From IMG/VR virus record IMGVR_UViG_3300028840_000114, positions 1 to 36,286 of that record: a stretch of 36,286 nt of DNA; one strand, 5' to 3'. Numbering within the stretch: the first letter of the stretch is position 1; each line of letters opens with the position of its first letter. Source of the stretch: a virus. Made by a program: the position numbers and the translations under genes. Below the pieces are notes generated by a model. That model did no database searches, was not told where the DNA came from, and was given only the letters and a program-made list of their open reading frames with translations. Positions 20,793-28,363 of the stretch are shown here, one piece after another.

Positions 20793-21365
20793 TTAAAAGC
20801 CTCTATTTTGTGACCAAAGCATACGATCCTGCTGGCTCATAAAGTTAACACCAGCTTGTCCACTCATGCTTGGGATGGCAGAACCACCTCCCTGAGCGAA
20901 CTGACCAAAGCCACCAGTAGCGCCGAACACACCACCAGCAATCTTACCTACCGCACCCCACATAGCAGAACGCGACTGCGACTGAGCCGCGCTAACAGAT
21001 AGATCACCGATCTGTTGATTAGATGCAAAGATCCGATCACCAGCAGCCTGCCCCATGAGATTGAATCCAACCTCACTAGCAGAGCGTGTGAGCAGAGATC
21101 CAGAGCCTCCGGCTAGGGCAGAACCCCCTGCCCCACCAGTTGCCTCAGCTTGAGCAACCATCGTCGCTCGCCTGATTCGCTGGTTCCTAGCAATCTCGGA
21201 GCGTTCACGAGCAGCCTTTACATCTGCCACTCGCTTCTGAATCTCCTGTTGCTTCTTCTGCTCGCGTGCGATATCCTCTTGGATCTTCGCCTGCTTCTGT
21301 GACTCTCTGTACTGTTGTACTGCAGAGAATGCTGTGACAGCTAGAGCAATAATACCAAAAATCAT
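20793..21365 (-). CDS. Internal virion protein, gp14-like
   Basis: A 190-residue protein: an N-terminal hydrophobic segment (MIFGIIALAVTAFSAVQQ), a highly charged coiled coil (about residues 22-65, with EQKKQQEIQKRVADVK), then a Gly/Ala/Ser-rich part with GGAGGSALAGGSGSL and a glycine-rich C-terminus. This layout and its place right after the tail tubular proteins and before the two giant proteins match T7 gp14 and homologues, the first protein ejected and thought to form a pore in the outer membrane. AAGGAG precedes the start by 6 nt. Confidence 0.82.
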   Translation of the reverse strand: MIFGIIALAVTAFSAVQQYRESQKQAKIQEDIAREQKKQQEIQKRVADVKAARERSEIARNQRIRRATMVAQAEATGGAGGSALAGGSGSLLTRSASEVGFNLMGQAAGDRIFASNQQIGDLSVSAAQSQSRSAMWGAVGKIAGGVFGATGGFGQFAQGGGSAIPSMSGQAGVNFMSQQDRMLWSQNRGF

Positions 21366-21375
21366 AATACTCTCC

Positions 21376-23988
21376 TTATGGTCTCATACCGCCAGAAGCG
21401 ACAATACTCCAACCAAGAAGTTTCATATCCTTCCCTCGTTCACTTTCAATGTGAATGGAAAGACTACGTCCACGTCCCCTAAGCTTACTCTTAGTGACAA
21501 CCACGCCTTGACCATAATCGAAGCTATCAATAGCAGTTTCGGCATACCAATGTCGAGGTAGTCTGTAAGCTTGGAACTGTGTACCCCATTTACCTGAGTT
21601 AGCAGAGTTTGCCCAATCCCACTGAGATCTGACCAAGCAACTAGAAGGATTGTCAGGATCACCTGCATCTAGTTCTTGTTCCGTCTGGTCAAAGAACATG
21701 AGCAAGTAGTGGCTTTGCTTCTTAGTAGCCTGAGATCCCATCAGGTCAAAGCCTGTTACTAAGTAGCTAGAGAAGTCATATCCATTGCCGTCATCATCTC
21801 TCCAATCCACATAGGCTGAATCGTTGAAGTTGGCGAAGGTCATGAACCAATATCCTGCCAAAGATGGGTTAGTCCTCTGTTGACCAATAGCTAGATACTT
21901 AGACTGTACAAAAGAATCCCTAGTTGTCCTACTAACGGCTATAACATCATTACCCAGACTGTCTACAACTAGATCACCGTTAGATTTCCTAACATTGTCC
22001 TCAGTTGAGATAGCTGTTACATCCTGAGTATTAAATACACCAGCAATGAACGGTCTCAAGCCATTAGAAGCTGGGCCACCTAGAGGAAGCTCATACTTAT
22101 ACCAAGCCTGTAGAACAAGATCAAACCTCAGTATCATGTTGTAGTTAGTAGGTGTAACTTCCTTATTAGCAAGGAGTTCAGCATAATCTAGATCAGTATT
22201 GATCAGCCATTCGACAGTCTTAGTGGTAGGGTCGTAATGTCCCTTAACGTACTTCTTATTCTCACTAGGAATGTCATTAAACAGCGACTGAATCGTAACC
22301 TCTGAGATATTAGAAGATGCGAATGCCTGTGACACTTCGTTAGCAGCAACAGTGTAGATACCACCTTTAGCCCAATAGAAGATCTGGTTCTCTGCAGCAA
22401 CTACGGAGAATGGCCCCCACGCACCGACAGAACTAACCTTATCTACTCGGTAAGCTGTAGCAGTAAATGTACCGTCAATACCGCTAATCTTCCACACACC
22501 ATTATTACCAAAGACAAAGAGATCAGAGCCCATCGGCACCAGTGTAACACATCTATCCATTTCTGGAATTACAATATATCCACCATCAGTGTCAACTAGA
22601 TCGCTCTGATGCTCTGAAGTTGGGTCAGCCTCTTGAAAGCATTCGCCAACAAACTCAGCTCTTTCAAGTGTCTTACTATAGAAGACATAGCTAGAATACT
22701 GACCACCATCAATACCAGAATACCAAGCTCTCCCTGCATAGCCAGCAACAGTCTCGAATCGACGTTCTTCAATCTCTTCCTCTAGTACATCAGTTGAGAG
22801 ATTGTAATGAACCCTACCACCACTAAGAACCAAGGTCTTATTACTAACTCTAGAGCCTCCCCATCCAGTGGGGATATCACCATCCCATTTCCACCTGAAT
22901 GTGATCGTGTTCGTGGTAACACTATTTACTTTGTAGTACTTGTTATTAAGGTTATCTTTCTCATGTTTAATGACGATACTACGAGTTCCTACACTCCCAC
23001 TTTCCCAATCTTCCTCTTCCCAAGTAGCAGTCTGTTTAACACCCTTTAGCTTAAACTCATCACCAACCACCATGCTGTGAGCAATACCAAAATCTACAGT
23101 GATTAGGCCATTACTATAGCTAATCGTGTTAGCTGGTAGAGTGTTGGTGAAGGAGAGGTTTGCATACTTCTTATGAAGTATGTTGTAAATAAACTTACCT
23201 TTAGGTGCAGGAGTATTACCAAAGTACTGCTTATCTAGCTGTGCAGCAGTGAAGGCTCCTGTTGAGTCCTTACCGAGATGCTGAATATCCGCATTACTCG
23301 GGTAAGCAGACTTTGCCGTATTATAGGTAGTCAGGTTAGCTGTAAGCCAGCCTTGATTATACAGGTTATAATAGTGTTCTGTATTCATCTCAGCAGTAGG
23401 AGGACGATAATCGATCTCGAACTCATCCTCCAAGCCTGTGAAGTCTCTCACCTCAACTGTAATAGTCGAAAGGGTAAATGACCTTTGATCTGGATCATAC
23501 TTAATAAGGATCGGATCAATGGCAGCAGATGTAACAATTAAATACCCTTTAACATTTGCTACTGATATAGGGGACATCCTAAGCATTGCGTCTGTAGCTT
23601 CAGGGGCTTGGTAGTATGGGAGGTATACTAAGAAATCCAACTTATTCTGAGAAATAGCACTCCCTTCCATAGCATAAAAGTAGATGTACTTACCCTGCTG
23701 AACTACAGCAAAATCATGACCCCCTCTATTACCAGCAGACTTCCATTCAAAGGACATATAGATCTGTTCCTGAACAATCGTATCATTATAATAGTTCAGA
23801 AAGTGACTAGCATCCGAATACAGGAACTCATATCCGATACCAAGTCTACGGTATCTAGCTCCGTTGCGTTGCAGTTCAAAGTTGGCTTCATCAAGGGAAG
23901 CATTAGCTGGGTACGTTAGAGGACTTGCTTCAGTGATAAGACCTTGTACGAACGAATTGTAATCAGCAACTCCGCCTCGTTTAGCCAT
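21376..23988 (-). CDS. Tail tubular protein B / nozzle (T7 gp12-like)
   Basis: An 870-residue beta-rich structural protein. The N-terminus, NSFVQGLITEASPLTYPANA and then SLDEANFELQRNGARYRRLG, is the characteristic opening of podovirus tail nozzle proteins. Later parts contain propeller-like repeats such as VTLVPMGSDLFVFGNNGVWKI. It forms the distal tail tube below the adaptor. T7 gp12 has 794 residues, so this one is slightly longer. The next gene in transcription is the gp14-like protein. Confidence 0.9.
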   Translation of the reverse strand: MAKRGGVADYNSFVQGLITEASPLTYPANASLDEANFELQRNGARYRRLGIGYEFLYSDASHFLNYYNDTIVQEQIYMSFEWKSAGNRGGHDFAVVQQGKYIYFYAMEGSAISQNKLDFLVYLPYYQAPEATDAMLRMSPISVANVKGYLIVTSAAIDPILIKYDPDQRSFTLSTITVEVRDFTGLEDEFEIDYRPPTAEMNTEHYYNLYNQGWLTANLTTYNTAKSAYPSNADIQHLGKDSTGAFTAAQLDKQYFGNTPAPKGKFIYNILHKKYANLSFTNTLPANTISYSNGLITVDFGIAHSMVVGDEFKLKGVKQTATWEEEDWESGSVGTRSIVIKHEKDNLNNKYYKVNSVTTNTITFRWKWDGDIPTGWGGSRVSNKTLVLSGGRVHYNLSTDVLEEEIEERRFETVAGYAGRAWYSGIDGGQYSSYVFYSKTLERAEFVGECFQEADPTSEHQSDLVDTDGGYIVIPEMDRCVTLVPMGSDLFVFGNNGVWKISGIDGTFTATAYRVDKVSSVGAWGPFSVVAAENQIFYWAKGGIYTVAANEVSQAFASSNISEVTIQSLFNDIPSENKKYVKGHYDPTTKTVEWLINTDLDYAELLANKEVTPTNYNMILRFDLVLQAWYKYELPLGGPASNGLRPFIAGVFNTQDVTAISTEDNVRKSNGDLVVDSLGNDVIAVSRTTRDSFVQSKYLAIGQQRTNPSLAGYWFMTFANFNDSAYVDWRDDDGNGYDFSSYLVTGFDLMGSQATKKQSHYLLMFFDQTEQELDAGDPDNPSSCLVRSQWDWANSANSGKWGTQFQAYRLPRHWYAETAIDSFDYGQGVVVTKSKLRGRGRSLSIHIESERGKDMKLLGWSIVASGGMRP

Positions 23989-23992
23989 TTAT

Positions 23993-24283
23993 TTATTCCT
24001 CGTCTTCAGGTGCTTCAGTCTTCTTCTTTACAACTTTAGCAGCAGATCTACGTTCTTTATGTTCTGCAATAGTGCTTAGGTTATGCAGCCATTCCAGAAT
24101 CATCTGCTTAGCAGTAGCAGTATCAGTAAAAGTACCTTGGAGTGGAGCAGGTACATGACCGCTTTTAGTTGACCACTCAATCTTGTAAATGCCGAAGCGA
24201 CCGTCTCCAACAACATGCAAGGCCCCTTTATATTGGCTCTTATTAAAATAATCTTTAGTGTCGATAATTAGTGCTGGTTCCAT
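23993..24283 (-). CDS. Small protein between tail tubular genes (96 aa)
   Basis: A 96-residue protein, MEPALIIDTKDYFNKSQYKG, with a short beta-rich part (GRFGIYKIEWSTKSG), a helix (TATAKQMILEWLHNLSTI) and a charged, probably disordered C-terminus (AAKVVKKKTEAPEDEE). It lies between the two tail tubular genes and overlaps the end of the upstream one by one base, so it is probably expressed with the tail genes. It may be a tail assembly or virion accessory protein. Not a family I can name. Confidence 0.7.
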   Translation of the reverse strand: MEPALIIDTKDYFNKSQYKGALHVVGDGRFGIYKIEWSTKSGHVPAPLQGTFTDTATAKQMILEWLHNLSTIAEHKERRSAAKVVKKKTEAPEDEE

Positions 24284-25080
24284 TAGTCTCTCCTGCGTAC
24301 TCGAACTGATCCCCTACCACCACGGCCATAGTCAGGGTAGCGATTGATTGCTCCCTTGTTCTGGCTGCGTTTGTTACGAGCCATCCATGTGCGATGCCTG
24401 CGAGAGCGTTGCTCTTCTTTAGGGTTAGCAGCTTGGTTAATTACATTAAAGCTTACAGACTTTGATTCAGAAAGCAAGAAAGGGAAGACCTTCCCCGGTA
24501 GGTCTGGAACAAAAGTATCCAGAATAGTGAAGGGAGGCTCCACCACTCCATGAGCAACAACTTTGCTGGTCTGGAGGGTTGCTTCTATATTGCTGTTGTA
24601 AGCATCGAAAATTACATGCTCGTCATCTACAATAGTGTAGTAGGTTGGGTTGCGATCATTATAGATCAACAGAGGGCCAACTACTGATTCGTCATACACC
24701 TCTGTCACATTAGCATCTAGTGAATTACGCTGAGAGATCAAGTCAACGAACGCTGAAGGGTCTTTATACTTAATGTCAGTTAGTTTACGTCTAGGGTTAG
24801 GATCAGCAGGATCGATTAGATCGTACTTAATCCACTGGACATACTGGACATTCTCAGGGATGCTAAGGTAGTTTGGTTTAGCTGAATCTGAAAGGGAGTT
24901 AAGCTGAATAAACTTATTCAGATGAGGCCAATCCCTACTAGCGATAATATCATAAAAGGTGGTTTTGATAACCTGAGCAACCTGACGAGCTTCCAGTGTA
25001 TCATCAATACTGTTCACTTCATCTGAATCCATATCATTCAGAATATCCTGAACCATTTCTAATAGGGTCATTTTAGCCAT
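24283..25080 (-). CDS. Tail tubular protein A / adaptor (T7 gp11-like)
   Basis: A 265-residue adaptor that joins the portal to the tail nozzle. The opening MTLLEMVQDILNDMDSDEVN, then VAQVIKTTFYDIIASRDWPHL, is typical for gp11-like adaptors, which begin with a helix bundle; the middle is beta-rich. The C-terminus is rich in Arg and Lys (RSRRHRTWMARNKRSQNKG and GRGGRGSVRVRRRD), which might bind DNA or acidic neighbours. It follows the head-fibre-like gene and precedes the 96-residue protein and nozzle. Confidence 0.88.
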   Translation of the reverse strand: MAKMTLLEMVQDILNDMDSDEVNSIDDTLEARQVAQVIKTTFYDIIASRDWPHLNKFIQLNSLSDSAKPNYLSIPENVQYVQWIKYDLIDPADPNPRRKLTDIKYKDPSAFVDLISQRNSLDANVTEVYDESVVGPLLIYNDRNPTYYTIVDDEHVIFDAYNSNIEATLQTSKVVAHGVVEPPFTILDTFVPDLPGKVFPFLLSESKSVSFNVINQAANPKEEQRSRRHRTWMARNKRSQNKGAINRYPDYGRGGRGSVRVRRRD

Positions 25081-25081
25081 C

Positions 25082-25681
25082 TTATCCTACTCTTTCAAAT
25101 GTCATATTAATAGCTCTAATTTCTACTTCACTAATAGTACCTTCTGATCGAGCCATTATATATACTCTATCTCCAGCAGCGAATGTAGGGAAACAGGCTA
25201 AACTTACAGATTCATTATCTGAAGTATTATTAGCAGTTGTGTAGGAACGAATAATAGCAGACTGTTCAAGTATTGAACCTGCACCACCAACTTGCTTACC
25301 AATAGTGAAGCTCCAATGGCGTGCTCCACTAGAGGCCCCTCTAACAGCTAATGAAATATTCATCTGGTAGGTGCCAGCTTCGGTCATTGTCAAATAGCCA
25401 TTAGCTAGATCACCAGTAATTTTACCATTTGGATCGACAATTAAACCTGACCAATTAATTCCTAGAGATGCGTTATTGATTTCTTGATACGCTGTAGTCA
25501 TACCAGTAGTTGTCTGGTCTGAGTTTACACGTAAACAAGCATAGGCTGATACAACACCGGGTTCCCAATTGCCACTACCAGCTCCATCGGCTACGTATAT
25601 TTGACCAGCACCAGCAGCATCAACGCCTTTGGGTTCATGCAGTTCGGCACCAGTTAGGTCTTTATGTTGAATCGTTGCCAT
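25082..25681 (-). CDS. Head fibre-like virion protein (C1q/TNF-like C-terminal domain)
   Basis: A 199-residue protein. The N-terminus, IQHKDLTGAELHEPKGVDAA, then GQIYVADGAGSGNWEPG, is a capsid- or tail-attachment type segment common in phage fibre proteins. From about residue 48 the sequence alternates like a jelly roll (TMTEAGTYQMNISLAVRG, HWSFTIGK, VSLACFPTFAAGDRVYIMA), as in C1q/TNF-like head-fibre and decoration domains. It is the first gene after a strong terminator that follows the capsid gene pair, so its expression may be lower. It probably decorates the capsid or tail neck. Confidence 0.7.
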   Translation of the reverse strand: MATIQHKDLTGAELHEPKGVDAAGAGQIYVADGAGSGNWEPGVVSAYACLRVNSDQTTTGMTTAYQEINNASLGINWSGLIVDPNGKITGDLANGYLTMTEAGTYQMNISLAVRGASSGARHWSFTIGKQVGGAGSILEQSAIIRSYTTANNTSDNESVSLACFPTFAAGDRVYIMARSEGTISEVEIRAINMTFERVG

Positions 25682-25690
25682 GTTCTATCC

Positions 25691-25722
25691 TATAAAAGAT
25701 GGGGAGAGCCGAAGCCCTCCCC
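25691..25722 (-). terminator. Strong intrinsic terminator between capsid and tail genes
   Basis: Read on the - strand, GGGGAGGGC pairs with GCTCTCCCC (9 bp, one G-U pair) around a TTCG tetraloop, occupying 25701-25722, and is followed by ATCTTTTATA. This is a textbook Rho-independent terminator shape. It lies 9 bp after the capsid-neighbour gene and before the head-fibre and tail genes, so some polymerases probably stop here and others read through. Confidence 0.9.
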
Positions 25723-25731
25723 GGTTCTTAT

Positions 25732-26184
25732 TTACTCACCAATGTAATCATACTGTACTACAATCTTACCTTTACCAACAACGGTAGCAGCAGCAGTACC
25801 AGCAAAGCTGATATACAGAGATGCGTCTGCAGCGGCGATAGCACCTACAGCAGCGCCTTCGGTGCCGTCAAAGATGCCAGCAGCATCGATTGGAGCAGCA
25901 ACGATTTCAGCACCGCCAGCAGAAGTACCTAGCTCAATAGTAGGATCAGTACCGTCGCTTGCAGCTTCGATTACCTGTACCAGCACTTTGGTCGGTTTAG
26001 CCCCCTTGGGCAGCTTACCTTCCAGTGCATTGTTGCCTAGTACGTCCAGAGAGTTCTGGTCGTAGTAGACGGTAATCTCTTTTTCTTTGCCGTAAGTACG
26101 GGTTTCCAGTACGCTCGCATACTCAATAGTGCGAGGGCCGTACCAGTTACGAGTACCACGAACAGGGCCAGTTTCGTAAGCCAT
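25732..26184 (-). CDS. Putative capsid decoration or head structural protein (150 aa)
   Basis: A 150-residue protein directly after the major capsid gene. The first about 55 residues are polar (MAYETGPVRGTRNWYGPRT, then YGKEKEITVYYDQ). The rest is Ala/Gly-rich with alternating strands and ends GKGKIVVQYDYIGE, suggesting a beta-sandwich. Its place between the capsid gene and a strong terminator implies expression as high as the capsid protein, as expected for a decoration or head-stabilising protein. No clear homologue is recognised, so the role is inferred from position. Confidence 0.6.
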   Translation of the reverse strand: MAYETGPVRGTRNWYGPRTIEYASVLETRTYGKEKEITVYYDQNSLDVLGNNALEGKLPKGAKPTKVLVQVIEAASDGTDPTIELGTSAGGAEIVAAPIDAAGIFDGTEGAAVGAIAAADASLYISFAGTAAATVVGKGKIVVQYDYIGE

Positions 26185-26199
26185 TAGTTTTTACCTCTC

Positions 26200-27153
26200 T
26201 TAGTAGTTAGATGCAGAAGTGATAAGAATACCAAGAGTATCTACACGCTGAGGGCCGAAACCGAAACGGGCAGTAACATCGTATTCATCACGCTTCTTCT
26301 TAACGTGACGCTCGCCTTCAGCTTTAGGCATCTGACGCCATGCAGCCATAATAGGACGAGTGTTGTCATCCAGCACGTTCATGAAGACGTTAGCAACACC
26401 ACCAGTAACAGTGGTAGCACCGATGGTTTCAGAGGCGATACGAGCCAGACGGTTAGAAGTATAGATATCCCAACCGAACAGGTTCATTACGAACTCATGT
26501 TCCTGTACAAAACCGTCTTCCAGAATACCCTGGAAACGTGGGTTAGAACGGTTAACGGTAGAAGTGCTAGTTACCAGACCGTCCAGAGTAGCACCAACCA
26601 CAGGGTCAACGATAGCTACACGACCAGCATAAGGGTTTTTAGCTTTGTCGAAAGCCAGTTTCATCTGACGGAAGTGATCCAGAGAAGCTACAGCGTTGGT
26701 CTCGGCAGAAGCGATGCGGTGGGCAAAGCCGTTAATCAGGTTAGCATCGGCAGCAGTCTGAGAGCTGTTACATACTTCCAGAAAACGAGTTTCGAAGTAT
26801 TCCTGAATAGCGCGAGTTGCTTCCTGTGCGCGAGCAGCGTGCAGAGCTTCAATCTGAGCACCGTCCTGACGCAGAACATCAGTGATGTACCATGCATCGC
26901 CAACATAGTCAGTGATCTGCAGGGTTACGTTGCCAGTGTCGATTGGGTTATGAATGATATCTTCATTCTCGGTTACTTCCTGAATAGTGGCAGAGCCGAT
27001 AGATTTGATATTCAGAGTTTCGCCAGTACCGAAATCAGATACGTTGCGATAGAAACCTTCAGGGAGTAGACCATCCTTCAGGTTACGCAGAATAAAGTTT
27101 GAATACTGTTCCGCTTCAATAAAAGCGCGAGTATTCCCAGTAGTCTGAGACAT
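26200..27153 (-). CDS. Major capsid protein (HK97 fold)
   Basis: A 317-residue protein between scaffold and terminator. Features common to podovirus capsid proteins are visible: an N-terminal arm (MSQTTGNTRAFIEAEQYSN), an E-loop-like region (GTGETLNIKSIGSATIQEVTEN), a long spine helix (AARAQEATRAIQEYFETRFLE), NPYAGRVAIVDPVVGATL, and the A-domain end DVTARFGFGPQRVDTLGIL. It forms the icosahedral shell. GAGGA precedes the start by 7 nt. The combination with a separate coiled-coil scaffold upstream supports the call strongly. Confidence 0.92.
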   Translation of the reverse strand: MSQTTGNTRAFIEAEQYSNFILRNLKDGLLPEGFYRNVSDFGTGETLNIKSIGSATIQEVTENEDIIHNPIDTGNVTLQITDYVGDAWYITDVLRQDGAQIEALHAARAQEATRAIQEYFETRFLEVCNSSQTAADANLINGFAHRIASAETNAVASLDHFRQMKLAFDKAKNPYAGRVAIVDPVVGATLDGLVTSTSTVNRSNPRFQGILEDGFVQEHEFVMNLFGWDIYTSNRLARIASETIGATTVTGGVANVFMNVLDDNTRPIMAAWRQMPKAEGERHVKKKRDEYDVTARFGFGPQRVDTLGILITSASNY

Positions 27154-27168
27154 TAGTTAATCCTCGTA

Positions 27169-27858
27169 TTAGGGTTTAGGTGCAGAGTCGCGCCACACAT
27201 CAATCGCTTCTTTAGTCGTTGATCCCCACATTACTGTCTTCTGAGTGCTTTCGCGCCCAACGTCCAGTGCAGCAGGATTGATTTCAGAACCTGATTTGAC
27301 AGAGCCTTCCTCTACTTTAGGGACACCGATAAGTGTCAATGCGGCTTCAGGTGATTGAGCAGCCAGTGCGGTTAGAGCAGAAGTGCTCATACCCAATTCG
27401 GATGCACGTTGTGCATACTTACCTTTTGCGTCATCACCGTATACTTCTTCAAGCTTAGCTTTGACAGAACCCACGTTCGCCTGTTGTTGGTTAACTTGGT
27501 CTCTCTGTTTCATACTAGCTTCTACATGCTCAGCGATGGCATTAATGTCGATAGCGGGAGCCTCGGTCTGAGTGCTTGTATCTTCTTTCTTGCCATTCAG
27601 CTTTTCAAGTACAGCTTCCAGTTTATTAGCTTGCTCGACTTGTGCCCGTAGCTTGGCATTCTCTTCCTCAAGTTTAGAGATATGTCCTTGTGCTGGAGCA
27701 ATAGATTTGATAGCAGAACCTAGGTCGCTGTATTTTTTACCTTCTCCAATAAGTTCCTGAACTTCTGGTGTAAGCTCAAACTCAGGAGTGGTAGCGGCAG
27801 GAGCTTCAGAGGAAGCACCTTCAGTTGGCTGGTCAGCCGTAAACATTTCATCAGACAT
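27169..27858 (-). CDS. Capsid assembly scaffold protein
   Basis: A 229-residue acidic, low-complexity protein: a disordered Ser/Ala/Pro/Glu-rich N-terminus (EGASSEAPAATTPEFELTPE), a coiled coil (HISKLEEENAKLRAQVEQAN, then KLEAVLEKLNGKKED), a second helical part, and a positively charged C-terminal tail. That is the usual layout of phage scaffolds, which template the procapsid and then leave. It lies immediately upstream of the capsid gene with a good Shine-Dalgarno (GAGGA, 6 nt). Confidence 0.88.
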   Translation of the reverse strand: MSDEMFTADQPTEGASSEAPAATTPEFELTPEVQELIGEGKKYSDLGSAIKSIAPAQGHISKLEEENAKLRAQVEQANKLEAVLEKLNGKKEDTSTQTEAPAIDINAIAEHVEASMKQRDQVNQQQANVGSVKAKLEEVYGDDAKGKYAQRASELGMSTSALTALAAQSPEAALTLIGVPKVEEGSVKSGSEINPAALDVGRESTQKTVMWGSTTKEAIDVWRDSAPKP

Positions 27859-27860
27859 TG

Positions 27861-28097
27861 TCAGTCCTCATAGATTGATAATTGCTTTTTAATAGCTTTA
27901 CGTTGGCCTAACAGATCAATCTGTTTAGCCTCAAAATTTACATCATACTCACAACTGAAAATTTCCTTTTCAATACTAGCGAGTTCCTCTCGCAAGAGAT
28001 ACCGGATCACCTCCCATGCAGATTCATGTGCGGAAAGAAAAGCATCTTTATCTTGCACCTCCTTTAGAGCTGTTTTCAGTTTAGAATTAAGTTTCAT
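27861..28097 (-). CDS. Small helical protein in the head operon (78 aa)
   Basis: A 78-residue all-helical, charged protein (MKLNSKLKTALKEVQDKDAF, then YLLREELASIEKEIFSCEYD, and GQRKAIKKQLSIYED). It lies between the HNH-derived basic protein and the scaffold, overlapping the upstream gene by 4 nt, so it is co-expressed with head genes. It may assist assembly. No family can be named and no catalytic motif is visible. Confidence 0.7.
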   Translation of the reverse strand: MKLNSKLKTALKEVQDKDAFLSAHESAWEVIRYLLREELASIEKEIFSCEYDVNFEAKQIDLLGQRKAIKKQLSIYED

Positions 28098-28363
28098 CCT
28101 CTTTTTCTCCCAGCCTTCTTAGTCCGGGCGAATGATCTATTCTTACTCTTTGACTGAACACTGAGGTTCTTACGAGAGTTGTTGCGAGTATTATTATCCT
28201 TATGGGCTACGTCTTTCCCGTCACCCTTACGCACTTTGCCAGTTTTCGCCATTTGACTCCGTGCTTTGTTGTTCTGCGCACGTTTCTTTTTAGCCGCTGG
28301 TTTTGAGTGGTAGTTTTCATATTCTTTCTTGTAGTTACGTTTGTAGTTCTTAGAACTGGGCAT
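28094..28363 (-). CDS. HNH-derived basic protein next to portal (89 aa)
   Basis: A very basic small protein (KNYKRNYKKEYENYHSKP, then AAKKKRAQNNKARSQMAK). The part at 51-77 reads DVAHKDNNTRNNSRKNLSVQ and then SKSKNRS, which follows the HNH pattern (V-DH-GN, N, NL, N). His54 and the later Asn residues are kept, but the Asp that normally precedes the His is Ala53, and there are no zinc-binding Cys pairs. Small HNH proteins beside terminase and portal genes are essential for packaging in some phages, such as HK97 gp74. This one may be a weak nuclease or a DNA-binding packaging or head protein that has lost activity. It overlaps the portal gene by 14 nt. Confidence 0.7.
   Translation of the reverse strand: MPSSKNYKRNYKKEYENYHSKPAAKKKRAQNNKARSQMAKTGKVRKGDGKDVAHKDNNTRNNSRKNLSVQSKSKNRSFARTKKAGRKRG

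Noticed and set aside
26305-27069. A 254-codon open frame antisense to the major capsid gene
   Set aside because: It mirrors a strongly codon-biased gene, has no recognisable domain and no neighbours on the + strand.
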